From: a virus | Direction: 5' to 3' (one strand) | Virus record (IMG/VR): IMGVR_UViG_3300008267_000147 | Span: 1 to 39,867 of that record | Length of the DNA: 39,867 bases | Shown here: positions 1 to 7,277 of the stretch, piece after piece | How positions within the stretch are numbered: position 1 is the first letter of the stretch | How the letters are laid out: every line of letters starts with the position of its first letter | Notes under the pieces: model-generated | What the model saw: the letters and a program-made list of their open reading frames with translations, nothing else | The model's database searches: none | Told to the model about the DNA's origin: nothing | Position numbers and translations under genes: made by a program

Positions 1-149
1 AAAATAATTTTAAAATAATTTTAATAGAATTATTAATAGATACAAATTCTAAAAATAGAGGACACAGAAATAATTTATTAAATCCTAATAATAAATTTAT
101 ATCAGTGCATGTAAATGAGGGAATATATGTTCAAAATTTTGCTTACTAA
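1..149 (+). CDS. CAP/SCP-domain protein, C-terminal part (5' end outside window)
   Basis: An open frame enters at position 3 and stops with TAA at 147-149, giving 48 C-terminal residues. They contain the run LLIDTNSKNRGHRNNLLNP followed by FISV and end in GIYVQNFAY. This is the signature end of bacterial CAP (SCP/PR1-like) domains: an NRGHR-N-L-NP motif, a short beta strand, then a final strand ending near an FAG/FAY sequence. CAP proteins are usually secreted or surface proteins of varied or unknown activity. It is the only plus-strand gene I can support, and it converges on the OmpA-like gene with 10 bp between stop codons. The start and any signal peptide lie outside the window. Assignment rests on motif recognition in a short fragment. 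Confidence 0.7.
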   Translation, partial: NNFKIILIELLIDTNSKNRGHRNNLLNPNNKFISVHVNEGIYVQNFAY

Positions 150-159
150 ATATTATGGG

Positions 160-1218
160 TTAAAAAACAGGACATTGTACTGGATTTCCATTTATTTTTA
201 GTTTTTTACATTTGAATTGATGTGTTTTTTGATTTTCTCCTGATCCACCACCTGTAATTTTAGTAGTAGGGAGTGCTTTAGATATTAAAGTATATTCTAT
301 ATCTGTTACTATTTTTGTAGTGGGGCCAGGTTCGGGGATAATAGGAGTTACTTTAAAATCTATAATAACTTTAACATATCTGTATTTTTGGGTTGTTTTT
401 CTTAATTGGTCTAATTCACGGGGGTCGTTACTTGCTTTTTCAAAAGCACCAGTTGATGTTTTAGAGTCTTCTTTTCCTTGTTCAACTTTTAGTATAGGTT
501 CATCTATTACACTAGAATCAACTCCATTTTGAGATATGAATTCTATTATAGAATTTGCTCTTCTTTTTGCTAACTCTTGATTACTCATTTCTATACGCTC
601 AGCATCTGTGGAAGATTCAACAATAACTCGAGTAATTTCCCCATTTAAGTTGGAAATACTATCTATTACTTTTTTTAATTCATTTTTAACTAAATTGCTA
701 GGAGTATATTGGGCTGTTTGGAAAGCATTGCTTCCATATTTTAAATCTAAAGACCCATTCATTTCAACTTTAGCTCCTTTTGGTATAATATTAACAGTAT
801 CTTTTTTTACATTAACTCCAGCAATTGAATACCCTTTTTTTAGTTTAGTTTGTGCTAATTTTTTACTTTTTGTTTTAAATACTCTAAGATCCTCAGCATC
901 TATTTTTTTTAATTTTTGAAAATTTTCTTCACTTAATTTAAAATCAGCTGCGTTTAGCTCTTCTTTAAATTTATTAGGATCTGATTTGATTGTTTGGATT
1001 AATCTTTCAGCATTTTGTATATCAGATTCGCTGGCTACTCTTTGGGTTTGACCAATACCTGCTATGGAACCTAGAGTCATTAATCCTGCTAAAGCCCAAT
1101 TAGCTAATTTACCTTCTTCTAGTAATTCTTCAGCTAGTTTTTCTTCATTTAGTATTTCTTCAACCAATGTTGCTTTAATTTCTTTTTGAATTAATTTTCT
1201 AAGTGTTATTTCTTCCAT
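160..1218 (-). CDS. OmpA-like domain protein with targeting-like leader
   Basis: 352 residues. The N-terminus (about 1-37) is a charged amphipathic helix rich in Leu, Glu and Lys (LRKLIQKEIK), followed by a short hydrophobic segment, LANWALAGLMTLGSIAGIG. From about residue 150 to 295 there is an OmpA_C-like domain: strand VIVESSTD, then a helix with ELAKRRANSIIEFISQNGVDSSVI, which fits the family pattern of TD, then RA, then a GV-containing loop. The classical GHTD is SSTD here. OmpA-like domains bind peptidoglycan, so a virion or cell-wall contact role is plausible. The gene lies last in the minus-strand series. The leader resembles those on neighbouring genes and suggests packaging in the head (inference). 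Confidence 0.7.
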   Translation of the reverse strand: MEEITLRKLIQKEIKATLVEEILNEEKLAEELLEEGKLANWALAGLMTLGSIAGIGQTQRVASESDIQNAERLIQTIKSDPNKFKEELNAADFKLSEENFQKLKKIDAEDLRVFKTKSKKLAQTKLKKGYSIAGVNVKKDTVNIIPKGAKVEMNGSLDLKYGSNAFQTAQYTPSNLVKNELKKVIDSISNLNGEITRVIVESSTDAERIEMSNQELAKRRANSIIEFISQNGVDSSVIDEPILKVEQGKEDSKTSTGAFEKASNDPRELDQLRKTTQKYRYVKVIIDFKVTPIIPEPGPTTKIVTDIEYTLISKALPTTKITGGGSGENQKTHQFKCKKLKINGNPVQCPVF

Positions 1219-1239
1219 TTTAGGTATTTTTAATAAATA

Positions 1240-1500
1240 TTATTTATTTTTAGGTTCAAACCAGTTTGAACAATAGTTTTTTAAATTTTCTTTAGAAACC
1301 GGTTCTCTAGTTTCAGGGTCTAATAAGTAATGTGTTTTCATATACTCTTGATAATTAGTACTACCGCATGTGTATCTACTTTCATCTTTATTATAGTTTA
1401 AATATTTGCAAACATGACAGCCAAATCCTACAGATGAATACATGTATGGAGGAAGTTCTTCCGAAGAATGTTCTTTAAGTAAATCTATTAATTTAATCAT
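1240..1500 (-). CDS. Small four-cysteine protein with MIKLIDLL leader
   Basis: 86 residues starting MIKLIDLLKE, the same leader as the unrelated 77-residue protein at 4437-4670. The body has four cysteines, C28-x2-C31, C45 and C77, the last in the context NYCSNWFEP. The spacing could bind zinc or an iron-sulfur cluster. The C-x2-C, C, C pattern with a final Cys near an aromatic is faintly like high-potential iron-sulfur proteins, but I cannot confirm that. The start codon overlaps the stop of the upstream gene (ATGA at 1497-1500), so the two are translationally coupled. Function unknown. Confidence 0.6.
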   Translation of the reverse strand: MIKLIDLLKEHSSEELPPYMYSSVGFGCHVCKYLNYNKDESRYTCGSTNYQEYMKTHYLLDPETREPVSKENLKNYCSNWFEPKNK

Positions 1501-1955
1501 TTTGTTTTACCCCATTTTTTACCTTTACCAGGTGTTTTACATTGAGCCGGTGTAGGACGACATGATGGATATTTTGAACGTTTTTCGCCTTTTTTTCTAC
1601 CACATGCTTTACATTTACCATCTTTACAAGTGTTACAATCAACCCACCCACCTTCTTTACCTGATGGGCCTTGGCGTTTGAACCATTTACGAAGTGATTC
1701 GTCTTCTTGAATAATTTCTTGAATAATTTCTTTTAATGTTTCAAAAGTTTGATTATATCTAAATTCATAACTATCTATTAGTTGATTTAATTTATTTATT
1801 ATAAGTTGTTCTTCATTTAATGTTGTTGTAGATTCTATAGTTTGTAAAAATAAAGGAACTATAGAAGATATAACCCATTTATCTTTAGGATAATTGTCTA
1901 ATATATAGCGTGTTGTATTATCTAAACGTTTTCCTATTTTAATCAAAGGAGTCAT
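1497..1955 (-). CDS. Hypothetical protein with basic Cys-rich C-terminal module
   Basis: 152 residues. The first 80 look helical, with no recognised fold. From about residue 85 there is LRKWFKRQ, then a Lys-rich segment with CNTC, CKAC, YPSCRP and a last Cys, then a strongly basic tail. Small domains with LRKWF, CGR and a YPxCRP-type motif recur, as I recall, in T4-like phages and some giant viruses without known function. The module may bind metal and nucleic acid. It overlaps both neighbours by ATGA junctions (1497-1500 and 1952-1955). Two nearby proteins (2131-2370 and 3295-4422) end in comparable basic Cys-containing modules. Confidence 0.6.
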   Translation of the reverse strand: MTPLIKIGKRLDNTTRYILDNYPKDKWVISSIVPLFLQTIESTTTLNEEQLIINKLNQLIDSYEFRYNQTFETLKEIIQEIIQEDESLRKWFKRQGPSGKEGGWVDCNTCKDGKCKACGRKKGEKRSKYPSCRPTPAQCKTPGKGKKWGKTK

Positions 1956-2125
1956 TTTTGATATTTTTGTTGTTCTTTTTTAAATAAATTATCGTTTCGT
2001 AAAATATTATTTAAACGATCACATTCATCTAAAAATACTTGAACTTTTGGGGATACAACAGTTGAATCTTCTTTTAATGATTTTTTAGATTCAAGTTTTT
2101 TTAAATATTTTTCTATTGGACCCAT
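1952..2125 (-). CDS. Small hypothetical protein
   Basis: 57 residues from the chosen start, MGPIEKYLKKLESK. The frame is open further upstream (to an ATG at 2149), but that start would overlap the preceding gene by 19 bp. The ATG at 2125 lies five bases after the upstream stop at 2131-2133, so I prefer it. The protein is short, charged and probably helical, with one Cys. No family recognised. It couples by ATGA overlap to the Cys-rich gene downstream. Confidence 0.45.
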   Translation of the reverse strand: MGPIEKYLKKLESKKSLKEDSTVVSPKVQVFLDECDRLNNILRNDNLFKKEQQKYQK

Positions 2126-2130
2126 AATTA

Positions 2131-2370
2131 TTATTTTAAATCTTTCCAAATATCACCCTTACGACATCTAACAATGGCTCCTGATTTGTAAGCGGATGGT
2201 TTATCGTATTTGCGATCGGCAATGCGCTTACAGCGATCTGCTTTTTTCTTTTCTTCAGCTAGTTCAGATTCAATGTCGTAATTTTTGAGAAATTGACCCT
2301 TAGGTGTAGGAGCCAATTTAACACCTTTTTTATTTATTATTTCTCTTATTAAATCTTTTAATTTAGACAT
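2131..2370 (-). CDS. Small basic protein with leader and CRxxD / SAY..C module
   Basis: 79 residues. It starts MSKLKDLIREIINKK, a short amphipathic leader of the type seen on several neighbours. The second half contains KADRCKRIADRKYDKPSAY followed by KSGAIVRCRKGDIWK. This Cys-Arg, Lys-Tyr, PSAY, Cys-Arg-Lys pattern is one I recall from other phage small proteins of unknown function. The protein is strongly basic with two cysteines. With the neighbouring genes it looks like part of a set of virion-internal or DNA-associated proteins, which is inference from composition and leader. Confidence 0.6.
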   Translation of the reverse strand: MSKLKDLIREIINKKGVKLAPTPKGQFLKNYDIESELAEEKKKADRCKRIADRKYDKPSAYKSGAIVRCRKGDIWKDLK

Positions 2371-2387
2371 TTTGAATTTATATAATA

Positions 2388-2936
2388 TTATCCAAAATAT
2401 GTTTGCTCATAATACAATACTTCAAAATTATTTTCTACATTTACTAATTCAGCAGCATTTAATAAAGTAGCGTATTCAGCTACGGATGTTCTTTGGATGA
2501 TTCTTAATTCTTGTAAAAAATCAAATGTAGCTAAATCTGCTTCAAAAACAAAAGATGAATTTGAATTGTATGCATTGAATAAATTGAATTCCATATCATA
2601 TGCTTTATTCACAATATCAATAAGATTAACAAACGATGGAATCATTTTTACAGGAGGTATTACCGGTATTGCATTCCAGTCTGTTAGATATTTCTGAAGT
2701 TTTTCAGCGTGAGTTAATTCACTGGCGGCTTCTGCTGTAAAATAAGCTGCTGCTTTTAAATATCCTTTATCTTCACACCAATTAGCAGCATTTCTGTAGA
2801 AATAATGTGCTGTATATTCATCACCTGTTCTTTCAATAAGAATTTTAATTATTTCAGGAGATAAAGTATGAGGAATTCTAATTTCTGAACGTGATGCTGG
2901 TTGGATTTCGTTTAAATTATTTAGTTTGTTTGACAT
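2388..2936 (-). CDS. Ferritin-like diiron protein
   Basis: 182 residues, with the four-helix ferritin core from about 25 to 165. By eye it aligns along its length with bacterial FtnA. The ferroxidase ligands appear conserved: E40 (GDEYTAHYFYR), E73 and H76 (SELTHAEK), E116 (YDMEFN), and Q148 in FLQELRIIQ. The landmarks NWC (53-54) and KYLTD also match. Ferritins oxidise Fe(II) and store it as mineral in a 24-subunit shell. A phage copy could adjust host iron, limit oxidative damage or place iron in the virion. The first 24 residues are an extra N-terminal extension. No promoter is evident; the gene sits in a tight same-strand series. Confidence 0.85.
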   Translation of the reverse strand: MSNKLNNLNEIQPASRSEIRIPHTLSPEIIKILIERTGDEYTAHYFYRNAANWCEDKGYLKAAAYFTAEAASELTHAEKLQKYLTDWNAIPVIPPVKMIPSFVNLIDIVNKAYDMEFNLFNAYNSNSSFVFEADLATFDFLQELRIIQRTSVAEYATLLNAAELVNVENNFEVLYYEQTYFG

Positions 2937-2941
2937 TTATT

Positions 2942-3283
2942 TTATTTTTTCTTAGTTATCAATCGTTGTATATTATCAGGGAGATTTTTTTGTTTTCCTT
3001 TTAATTTAGGATCGTCATCATATTTTTTAGTAAATTCCATCTTTTCATCCAAATTTGAGCTTTCATAATTAATTAAAAAATTATATACTTCTTCAACATC
3101 GTCTTTTGAAGTAGCAATGTGATCATTTGCCCAATCGTGTCCATTAGATAAAACCATATTAACCACATTTTCATCCATCTTAAGTAATTCATCAACTGTT
3201 CTTTTGATAGTTTTAAGATTTTGAAAGAACATATAATTATTCAATTCTTCTTTAATTATTTGTTTTAATTGAGATTTATTCAT
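2942..3283 (-). CDS. Hypothetical protein with MNKSQLKQIIKEEL leader
   Basis: 113 residues from the ATG at 3283. A longer frame to 3301 would add six residues and overlap the upstream gene, and the internal start puts the leader MNKSQLKQIIKEEL at the N-terminus, as in neighbours. The rest is acidic and helical (MDENVVNMVLSNGHDWANDHIATSKDDVEEVYNFL in two helices) with a basic C-terminus. No family recognised. I infer from the leader that it may be a packaged protein. Confidence 0.55.
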   Translation of the reverse strand: MNKSQLKQIIKEELNNYMFFQNLKTIKRTVDELLKMDENVVNMVLSNGHDWANDHIATSKDDVEEVYNFLINYESSNLDEKMEFTKKYDDDPKLKGKQKNLPDNIQRLITKKK

Positions 3284-3294
3284 AATTGTAAATT

Positions 3295-4422
3295 TTACCA
3301 ATAACCACTAAATGTTGATTTTAATCCTAATAATTTAGCATAACGTGGAAGTCTACAACTCCAGTATGATGCTTTTGTTTTATCTTTTTTATTAGCACAA
3401 TCGTGTCTTTTAGCAAATGCTTGACGTGCTTTAGAATTGTTTATTTTTGCTGAAAGTCCAGTTGTATCTCCAAAACTAACTTTTTTAATTTTTTTGGTTT
3501 TAGGATTACGCACATAAACATAGAATTTTTTAGACCCACCACGTTTTGGTTTATTTAAAGGAGGATTTTTTTTCTTTTTATCAACTTCAGTTAAGTTTTC
3601 TTTTTTATATACTTCAATTTCTCTATTTTCATCATCAAAATCCATCTCATATTTTGAAGTATCTAAACTATTGTATATTAGAGCTCTAAACAGGCGATAT
3701 CTAGCCGCATTTAATGCTTTAAAATAGAATGAACCGTATTTAGGTAATATTACTTTAACAAGTATCCTACCAAAAGTATTCATTACTTTTTCATCTTCGT
3801 ATTTGCGTGATATATCATCTGTTGTCCATTCTTGAGTAGAGGGATTAAACCATAATAATTTAACACTATTTCCTTTAAAAAATTGAAGTTTTCTTTTAAT
3901 CCCGTGTTTATCAGTAAATATAAAATTATTACTTACTCCATCAGATTCGACATCCTTTACAGGATATGAGTTTTCTATATTTACCGATTCGTAAACTTTA
4001 CCATATATTTCAATATCTTCTAAAATAGGTTCATATGGATTTTTATATTCTAAAGGTAAATCTAAAGGAACTAGTTTTCCTTCAAACATTCCCCATTCAC
4101 CTAAATTAGTTTCAGTAATTATTTCTTTATCATCTTCAGATAAATGAATAAATTCACGAACATATAGATGTCTTGCTTCTTTCCATAAATCTAAAAAAGC
4201 TTGTGAACCATATCTAAATGTATTTTCAGTAAGCGATTTTTTATTGTCTATATGGTATTTAAGATTATTGGATATGGGTTTGGGTGAAATTAAATTTTCA
4301 TTTAATATAGGACCCTTATTTCCAACATTTTCACAGGTATTACAACCACACGAACATGATTTAGAAGGCAAATGATATCCTTCAATTAAATTTTCTATGA
4401 TAGATTTTATACGTGGTTTCAT
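3295..4422 (-). CDS. Hypothetical protein with Cys cluster and basic C-terminal module
   Basis: 375 residues from the ATG at 4422. The frame continues to a TTG at 4440, which would overlap the upstream stop, so the ATG is preferred. It starts MKPRIKSIIENLIEGY, then a cluster, SCSCGCNTC (about 16-26). The middle (about 55-280) has YGSQAFLDLWKEARHLYVREF and AARYRLFRALIYNSL, helical stretches typical of uncharacterised phage proteins. The C-terminal 80 residues are basic: FYVYVRNPKTKKIKKVSFGD, then KRHDCANKKDKTKASYWSCR. I recall this VSFGD / RHxC / ARYWSCR module as recurrent in T4-like marine phages, without known function. Likely virion-associated. Confidence 0.6.
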   Translation of the reverse strand: MKPRIKSIIENLIEGYHLPSKSCSCGCNTCENVGNKGPILNENLISPKPISNNLKYHIDNKKSLTENTFRYGSQAFLDLWKEARHLYVREFIHLSEDDKEIITETNLGEWGMFEGKLVPLDLPLEYKNPYEPILEDIEIYGKVYESVNIENSYPVKDVESDGVSNNFIFTDKHGIKRKLQFFKGNSVKLLWFNPSTQEWTTDDISRKYEDEKVMNTFGRILVKVILPKYGSFYFKALNAARYRLFRALIYNSLDTSKYEMDFDDENREIEVYKKENLTEVDKKKKNPPLNKPKRGGSKKFYVYVRNPKTKKIKKVSFGDTTGLSAKINNSKARQAFAKRHDCANKKDKTKASYWSCRLPRYAKLLGLKSTFSGYW

Positions 4423-4436
4423 GGTGATACATATTA

Positions 4437-4670
4437 TCAATTTTTGCTATGATATTTAAAATCACCTGATTTTAATCGAAGAAGTTGTTCGTATTGTCTA
4501 CGAGTTGCAAAATTATTTTGTTTTTTAATTGTATTAATTAAGGATTGAAAAAAATTTCTGTTAGAAATAGATAAACCATTAGTTATATTAAGCATTTGTT
4601 GATAATAGTTTATATTTTTTATTTCAATTTTATCTGTATTTTCGGAGAGTAGATCTATAAGTTTTATCAT
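4437..4670 (-). CDS. Small hypothetical protein with MIKLIDLL leader
   Basis: 77 residues starting MIKLIDLLSENTDKIE. Its first eight residues are identical to those of the four-cysteine protein at 1240-1500, although the bodies are unrelated. The rest is Asn/Gln-rich and probably helical, with RRQYEQLLRLKSGDF near the end. Its start overlaps the stop of the exonuclease gene (ATGA, 4667-4670). Function unknown; the leader suggests co-targeting with neighbours. Confidence 0.55.
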   Translation of the reverse strand: MIKLIDLLSENTDKIEIKNINYYQQMLNITNGLSISNRNFFQSLINTIKKQNNFATRRQYEQLLRLKSGDFKYHSKN

Positions 4671-5425
4671 GGTGATTCTTTAAAGAATTTTTCATAAGAT
4701 TTTTCAGGAACTGTATGGTATTTGTTGCAGTCTTTACATTTGAGTTGCAAACGGGTTATTCCTGTAGCTGTTGTTCTTTTAGATGCTTTTGCAAGATGAA
4801 GTCCACCACATTCAGGGCATGAGTATTTTCCCTTTCCTATTAGGGCCCCAAAATGAGTTTTATTGGGTAAATGTAAAGACATTATTTTATAAATTTTTTC
4901 TAAAATATTTATATCACCTTTACAATATTCAACCATCTTTTTAAGGGCTGTTTTATTATTATCTAAAACAATACTTTTCCATAAATCATAGTTAGTAGTT
5001 ATTTTGCCTCCTACACCTAAAAATTTTGAAATATAGTCTAATCTGTTACTATTGAATTTGAATTTTCTTCTAGCATGGTTTAAAGTATCTATTGTTGTAT
5101 AATTAGGAAACATATCTAACCTATGATATAAACAACGAGTACGAATCCAAGGAAGATCAAATCTATCACCATTGTGGGCTACAAGTTCATCAGCTGTGTT
5201 AGCTATGGAAATAAAATCTTTTAATAGTTTTTTATCATCTTGATTGTTATCCCAGGTTAAAGAATAAATAGTTTTTTCACCTTCCCATTTATAACATATG
5301 CAGATAATTGCTCTTTCTTTGATTATACTATCATAACCTATGTTAACTTTGTGACCAGCTTGCCAAAAAAAACCAATATTAGGACTAGTTTCAATATCAA
5401 AGTATAAACGTTTTATTTTTTTCAT
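4667..5425 (-). CDS. DEDDy 3'-5' exonuclease (RNase H-like fold) with zinc ribbon
   Basis: 252 residues. Exo I is D10-I-E12 in LYFDIETS. Exo II is H84-N85-G86-x2-F89-D90. Exo III is Y167-x3-D171 (EYCKGDINIL), so all four acidic ligands and the DEDDy tyrosine are present. The C-terminal 50 residues form a zinc ribbon (CPECGG, then CKDC). The layout matches the proofreading-exonuclease-like RNase_H_2 group, not a full polymerase: no polymerase domain follows. It would remove nucleotides from DNA or RNA 3' ends in repair, recombination or nucleotide recycling. It is coupled to the small gene downstream. Confidence 0.85.
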   Translation of the reverse strand: MKKIKRLYFDIETSPNIGFFWQAGHKVNIGYDSIIKERAIICICYKWEGEKTIYSLTWDNNQDDKKLLKDFISIANTADELVAHNGDRFDLPWIRTRCLYHRLDMFPNYTTIDTLNHARRKFKFNSNRLDYISKFLGVGGKITTNYDLWKSIVLDNNKTALKKMVEYCKGDINILEKIYKIMSLHLPNKTHFGALIGKGKYSCPECGGLHLAKASKRTTATGITRLQLKCKDCNKYHTVPEKSYEKFFKESP

Positions 5426-5494
5426 AAATTTAGTTAAGAATTATCAATCAATGTATAAAGAAAAATTAATAATCCAAATTTTTTATTAATAATT

Positions 5495-5992
5495 TTAAAC
5501 AGTCGGTATTTCTTCAGCTGGGGGTGTTTCTTCAGTTGGAGGAATTTCTGTAGGTATTTCTTCAGTTGGCTTTTCCGGGGTTGTTGGAGATGAAGAGGAG
5601 GATACTTTTCCATATTTTAGGATTCTAGATATAGCTTCTGCTGCTAATTCAGCATCTCTTAGTTCTAATAAATAGTATTTTTTTCCCTCTATCTGAGCAA
5701 TCCAACTCCTTTCAGAATAAATTAAAAAGAAATGTTGTCCATTGATTAGCATTAATTTAAATGTAGTGGGTTTAGGAGCAACCCAAAATATATCTTTTAA
5801 AAATAATTCAAAATCATTAGTCATCAAATCAACTAATACATTTATCAATTCAGGAAATTTAACTATTAGATCAAATTTAGAAATTTGAGTTTTAATAGGT
5901 AGTTTTTCTTCAGGAGTTGGTTCTTGAGATTTATTTTTAAAAGTATCTTTAACTAATCTTTTAATTATGTTTTTTAACTCAAGCTTAGTCAT
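5495..5992 (-). CDS. Hypothetical protein with leader and Pro/Glu/Thr tail
   Basis: 165 residues in three parts. The leader is MTKLELKNIIKRLVKDTF. A compact domain (about 38-130) contains FPELINVLVDLMTNDFELFLKDIFWVAP and strands LMLINGQHFFLIY. A low-complexity tail of Pro, Glu, Thr and Ser follows (PTEEIPTEIPPTEETPP). I do not recognise the domain. The 70 bp upstream is AT-rich non-coding. The leader matches that of the next gene, suggesting a shared destination. Confidence 0.5.
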   Translation of the reverse strand: MTKLELKNIIKRLVKDTFKNKSQEPTPEEKLPIKTQISKFDLIVKFPELINVLVDLMTNDFELFLKDIFWVAPKPTTFKLMLINGQHFFLIYSERSWIAQIEGKKYYLLELRDAELAAEAISRILKYGKVSSSSSPTTPEKPTEEIPTEIPPTEETPPAEEIPTV

Positions 5993-5995
5993 TTA

Positions 5996-6361
5996 TTAAA
6001 TATTTTGTTTAATAATTTTATTAATATAGTTTTTAAGCTCAGTTAAATTTGATTTTTCATCTGTTACAATATGAGCTCTAGTAAAATATGTAATAGTATT
6101 TCCTATTTGAGTTACTAATTTTTCATCATTCATTTCTTTAGCAGCGTCATATGCGGCTTTTAAAGCACTTTGCAATTTAGTAATTTTAGGATCTACCCCA
6201 AAATCATCAGAAGGAATATTATCATCAACAGGAACTTCTTCAGTTTCTTCATCTTTAATTTCTACTTCAGGAGTTTCTTCTGTTTCTTCTTTTTTCTTTT
6301 TTTCGTTTAAAGTAGATAATATTTCTTCTCTAATTTGTCTTTTTAACTCAGATTTTTTCAT
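5996..6361 (-). CDS. Hypothetical protein with MKKSELKRQIREE leader and acidic linker
   Basis: 121 residues. It starts MKKSELKRQIREEILSTLNE, the clearest form of the recurrent leader, then a Lys run, then about 35 residues rich in Glu, Asp, Pro and Val. The C-terminal half is helical (LQSALKAAYDAAKEMNDEKLVTQIGNTITYF). IRE within the leader fits the I/L-x-E pattern cut by T4-type prohead proteases, so the leader may be removed in the head (inference). The start lies inside the upstream gene, with a 14 bp overlap. No family recognised. Confidence 0.55.
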   Translation of the reverse strand: MKKSELKRQIREEILSTLNEKKKKEETEETPEVEIKDEETEEVPVDDNIPSDDFGVDPKITKLQSALKAAYDAAKEMNDEKLVTQIGNTITYFTRAHIVTDEKSNLTELKNYINKIIKQNI

Positions 6362-6677
6362 ATTGGTTGGTATTAATGTTGTATTTAAAATTTGATTTAA
6401 TATTAGTTAAATTATTTATTACTAGTAGGTTATCGTCTTGAGGTAAACCATCCTTTAAAGCTTTATCTATAGCTTTTAAATCACTTGTAGCTTTTACTTC
6501 TATATTATCATTATTACTAACAACAGTATAAGAATAAAGTAATTTATTAGGAGAATCTGAGTATTCAATACCTGATTTGGAAGCTAGATTAGATATAGCT
6601 GTTCTATAAGGATCTTGTTCTATTTCGTTTATATATCTGTCTCTATTCCATTTATGTATGTTAAAATTATCTTCCAT
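6348..6677 (-). CDS. Hypothetical protein
   Basis: 109 residues, hydrophilic, without a membrane segment or metal motif. It contains WNRDRYINEIEQDPYRTAISNLASK near the N-terminus and alternating strands and helices after it. No family recognised. The end overlaps the next gene by 14 bp; the start is five bases from the upstream stop. It has no leader of the type seen on neighbours. Confidence 0.5.
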   Translation of the reverse strand: MEDNFNIHKWNRDRYINEIEQDPYRTAISNLASKSGIEYSDSPNKLLYSYTVVSNNDNIEVKATSDLKAIDKALKDGLPQDDNLLVINNLTNIKSNFKYNINTNQYEKI

Positions 6678-6682
6678 TTATT

Positions 6683-7276
6683 TTATTTTTGTTTTAATAA
6701 GTATTGGGAAAGTATTCCTCCTATGATTCCTAATTTCTGACGTATAAATATGTATTGATCTTTGTTAAGAGCTATAGGGTTTTTAAATTCTAAAGCCATT
6801 ATTCCTATAAATCTATCTTCTGTGTCTTTAATAGAAAACATCTCCATTGAATTTATTTCTTGATTTTTAGAAAAAAAGTTAAAATCATATATTTTATCTT
6901 TGGATAAAGATAATTCTTGTTCTTTATAAATCTTAGATAAACATTTAGGGAATAAAGAAACAGGAATATTTTGAAAAGTATCCATCATTGAATCTGTTTC
7001 TAAAGTAGTTCTTTCATGAAAAATAGAGAATTTCTGGATTGATTTTCCTGTAGGGTAAAAATGTCCACCATTGTGGAACATAGCTATCCAAATTCTGTCA
7101 CCTTCTAATTCATTTAGAATAATTTCTAATTGGTGATTTATATCTTCATTATGCTTGATAGCTTCATTCAGAGGATCTGTCTTTTTGTTTACTATCTTAT
7201 TTTTAAACCATTCTACTACAATGGGGCTTATTAAAGTAGTAATAACAGCTATTGATACAGGTAACAAATATTCCAT
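6683..7276 (-). CDS. Membrane-anchored protein with GAF-like domain
   Basis: 197 residues. Residues 3-22 form a hydrophobic segment (YLLPVSIAVITTLISPIVVEW), followed by a basic stretch and a probable coiled coil (about 35-60). The rest looks like a GAF/PAS-type sensor fold: RIWIAMFHNGGHFYPTGKS, a helix, MEMFSIKDTEDRFIGIMALEF, and a final long helix. GAF domains bind small ligands or act as dimerisation units. The protein probably sits in the host inner membrane with the domain in the cytoplasm. It could modulate the host or take part in superinfection control, which the sequence does not settle. Confidence 0.5.
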   Translation of the reverse strand: MEYLLPVSIAVITTLISPIVVEWFKNKIVNKKTDPLNEAIKHNEDINHQLEIILNELEGDRIWIAMFHNGGHFYPTGKSIQKFSIFHERTTLETDSMMDTFQNIPVSLFPKCLSKIYKEQELSLSKDKIYDFNFFSKNQEINSMEMFSIKDTEDRFIGIMALEFKNPIALNKDQYIFIRQKLGIIGGILSQYLLKQK

Positions 7277-7277
7277 A

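Noticed and set aside
320-919. Plus-strand open frames opposite the OmpA-like gene
   Set aside because: They lie wholly within a well-supported minus-strand gene and show no family pattern or ribosome site; AT-rich antisense frames are expected by chance.
1240-1500. High-potential iron-sulfur protein
   Set aside because: The four-Cys spacing is only loosely similar, with no other family feature visible; reported as an unassigned metal site.
4422-4440. TTG start at 4440 for the gene ending at 3295
   Set aside because: It would overlap the previous stop; the ATG at 4422 gives the leader seen on neighbours.
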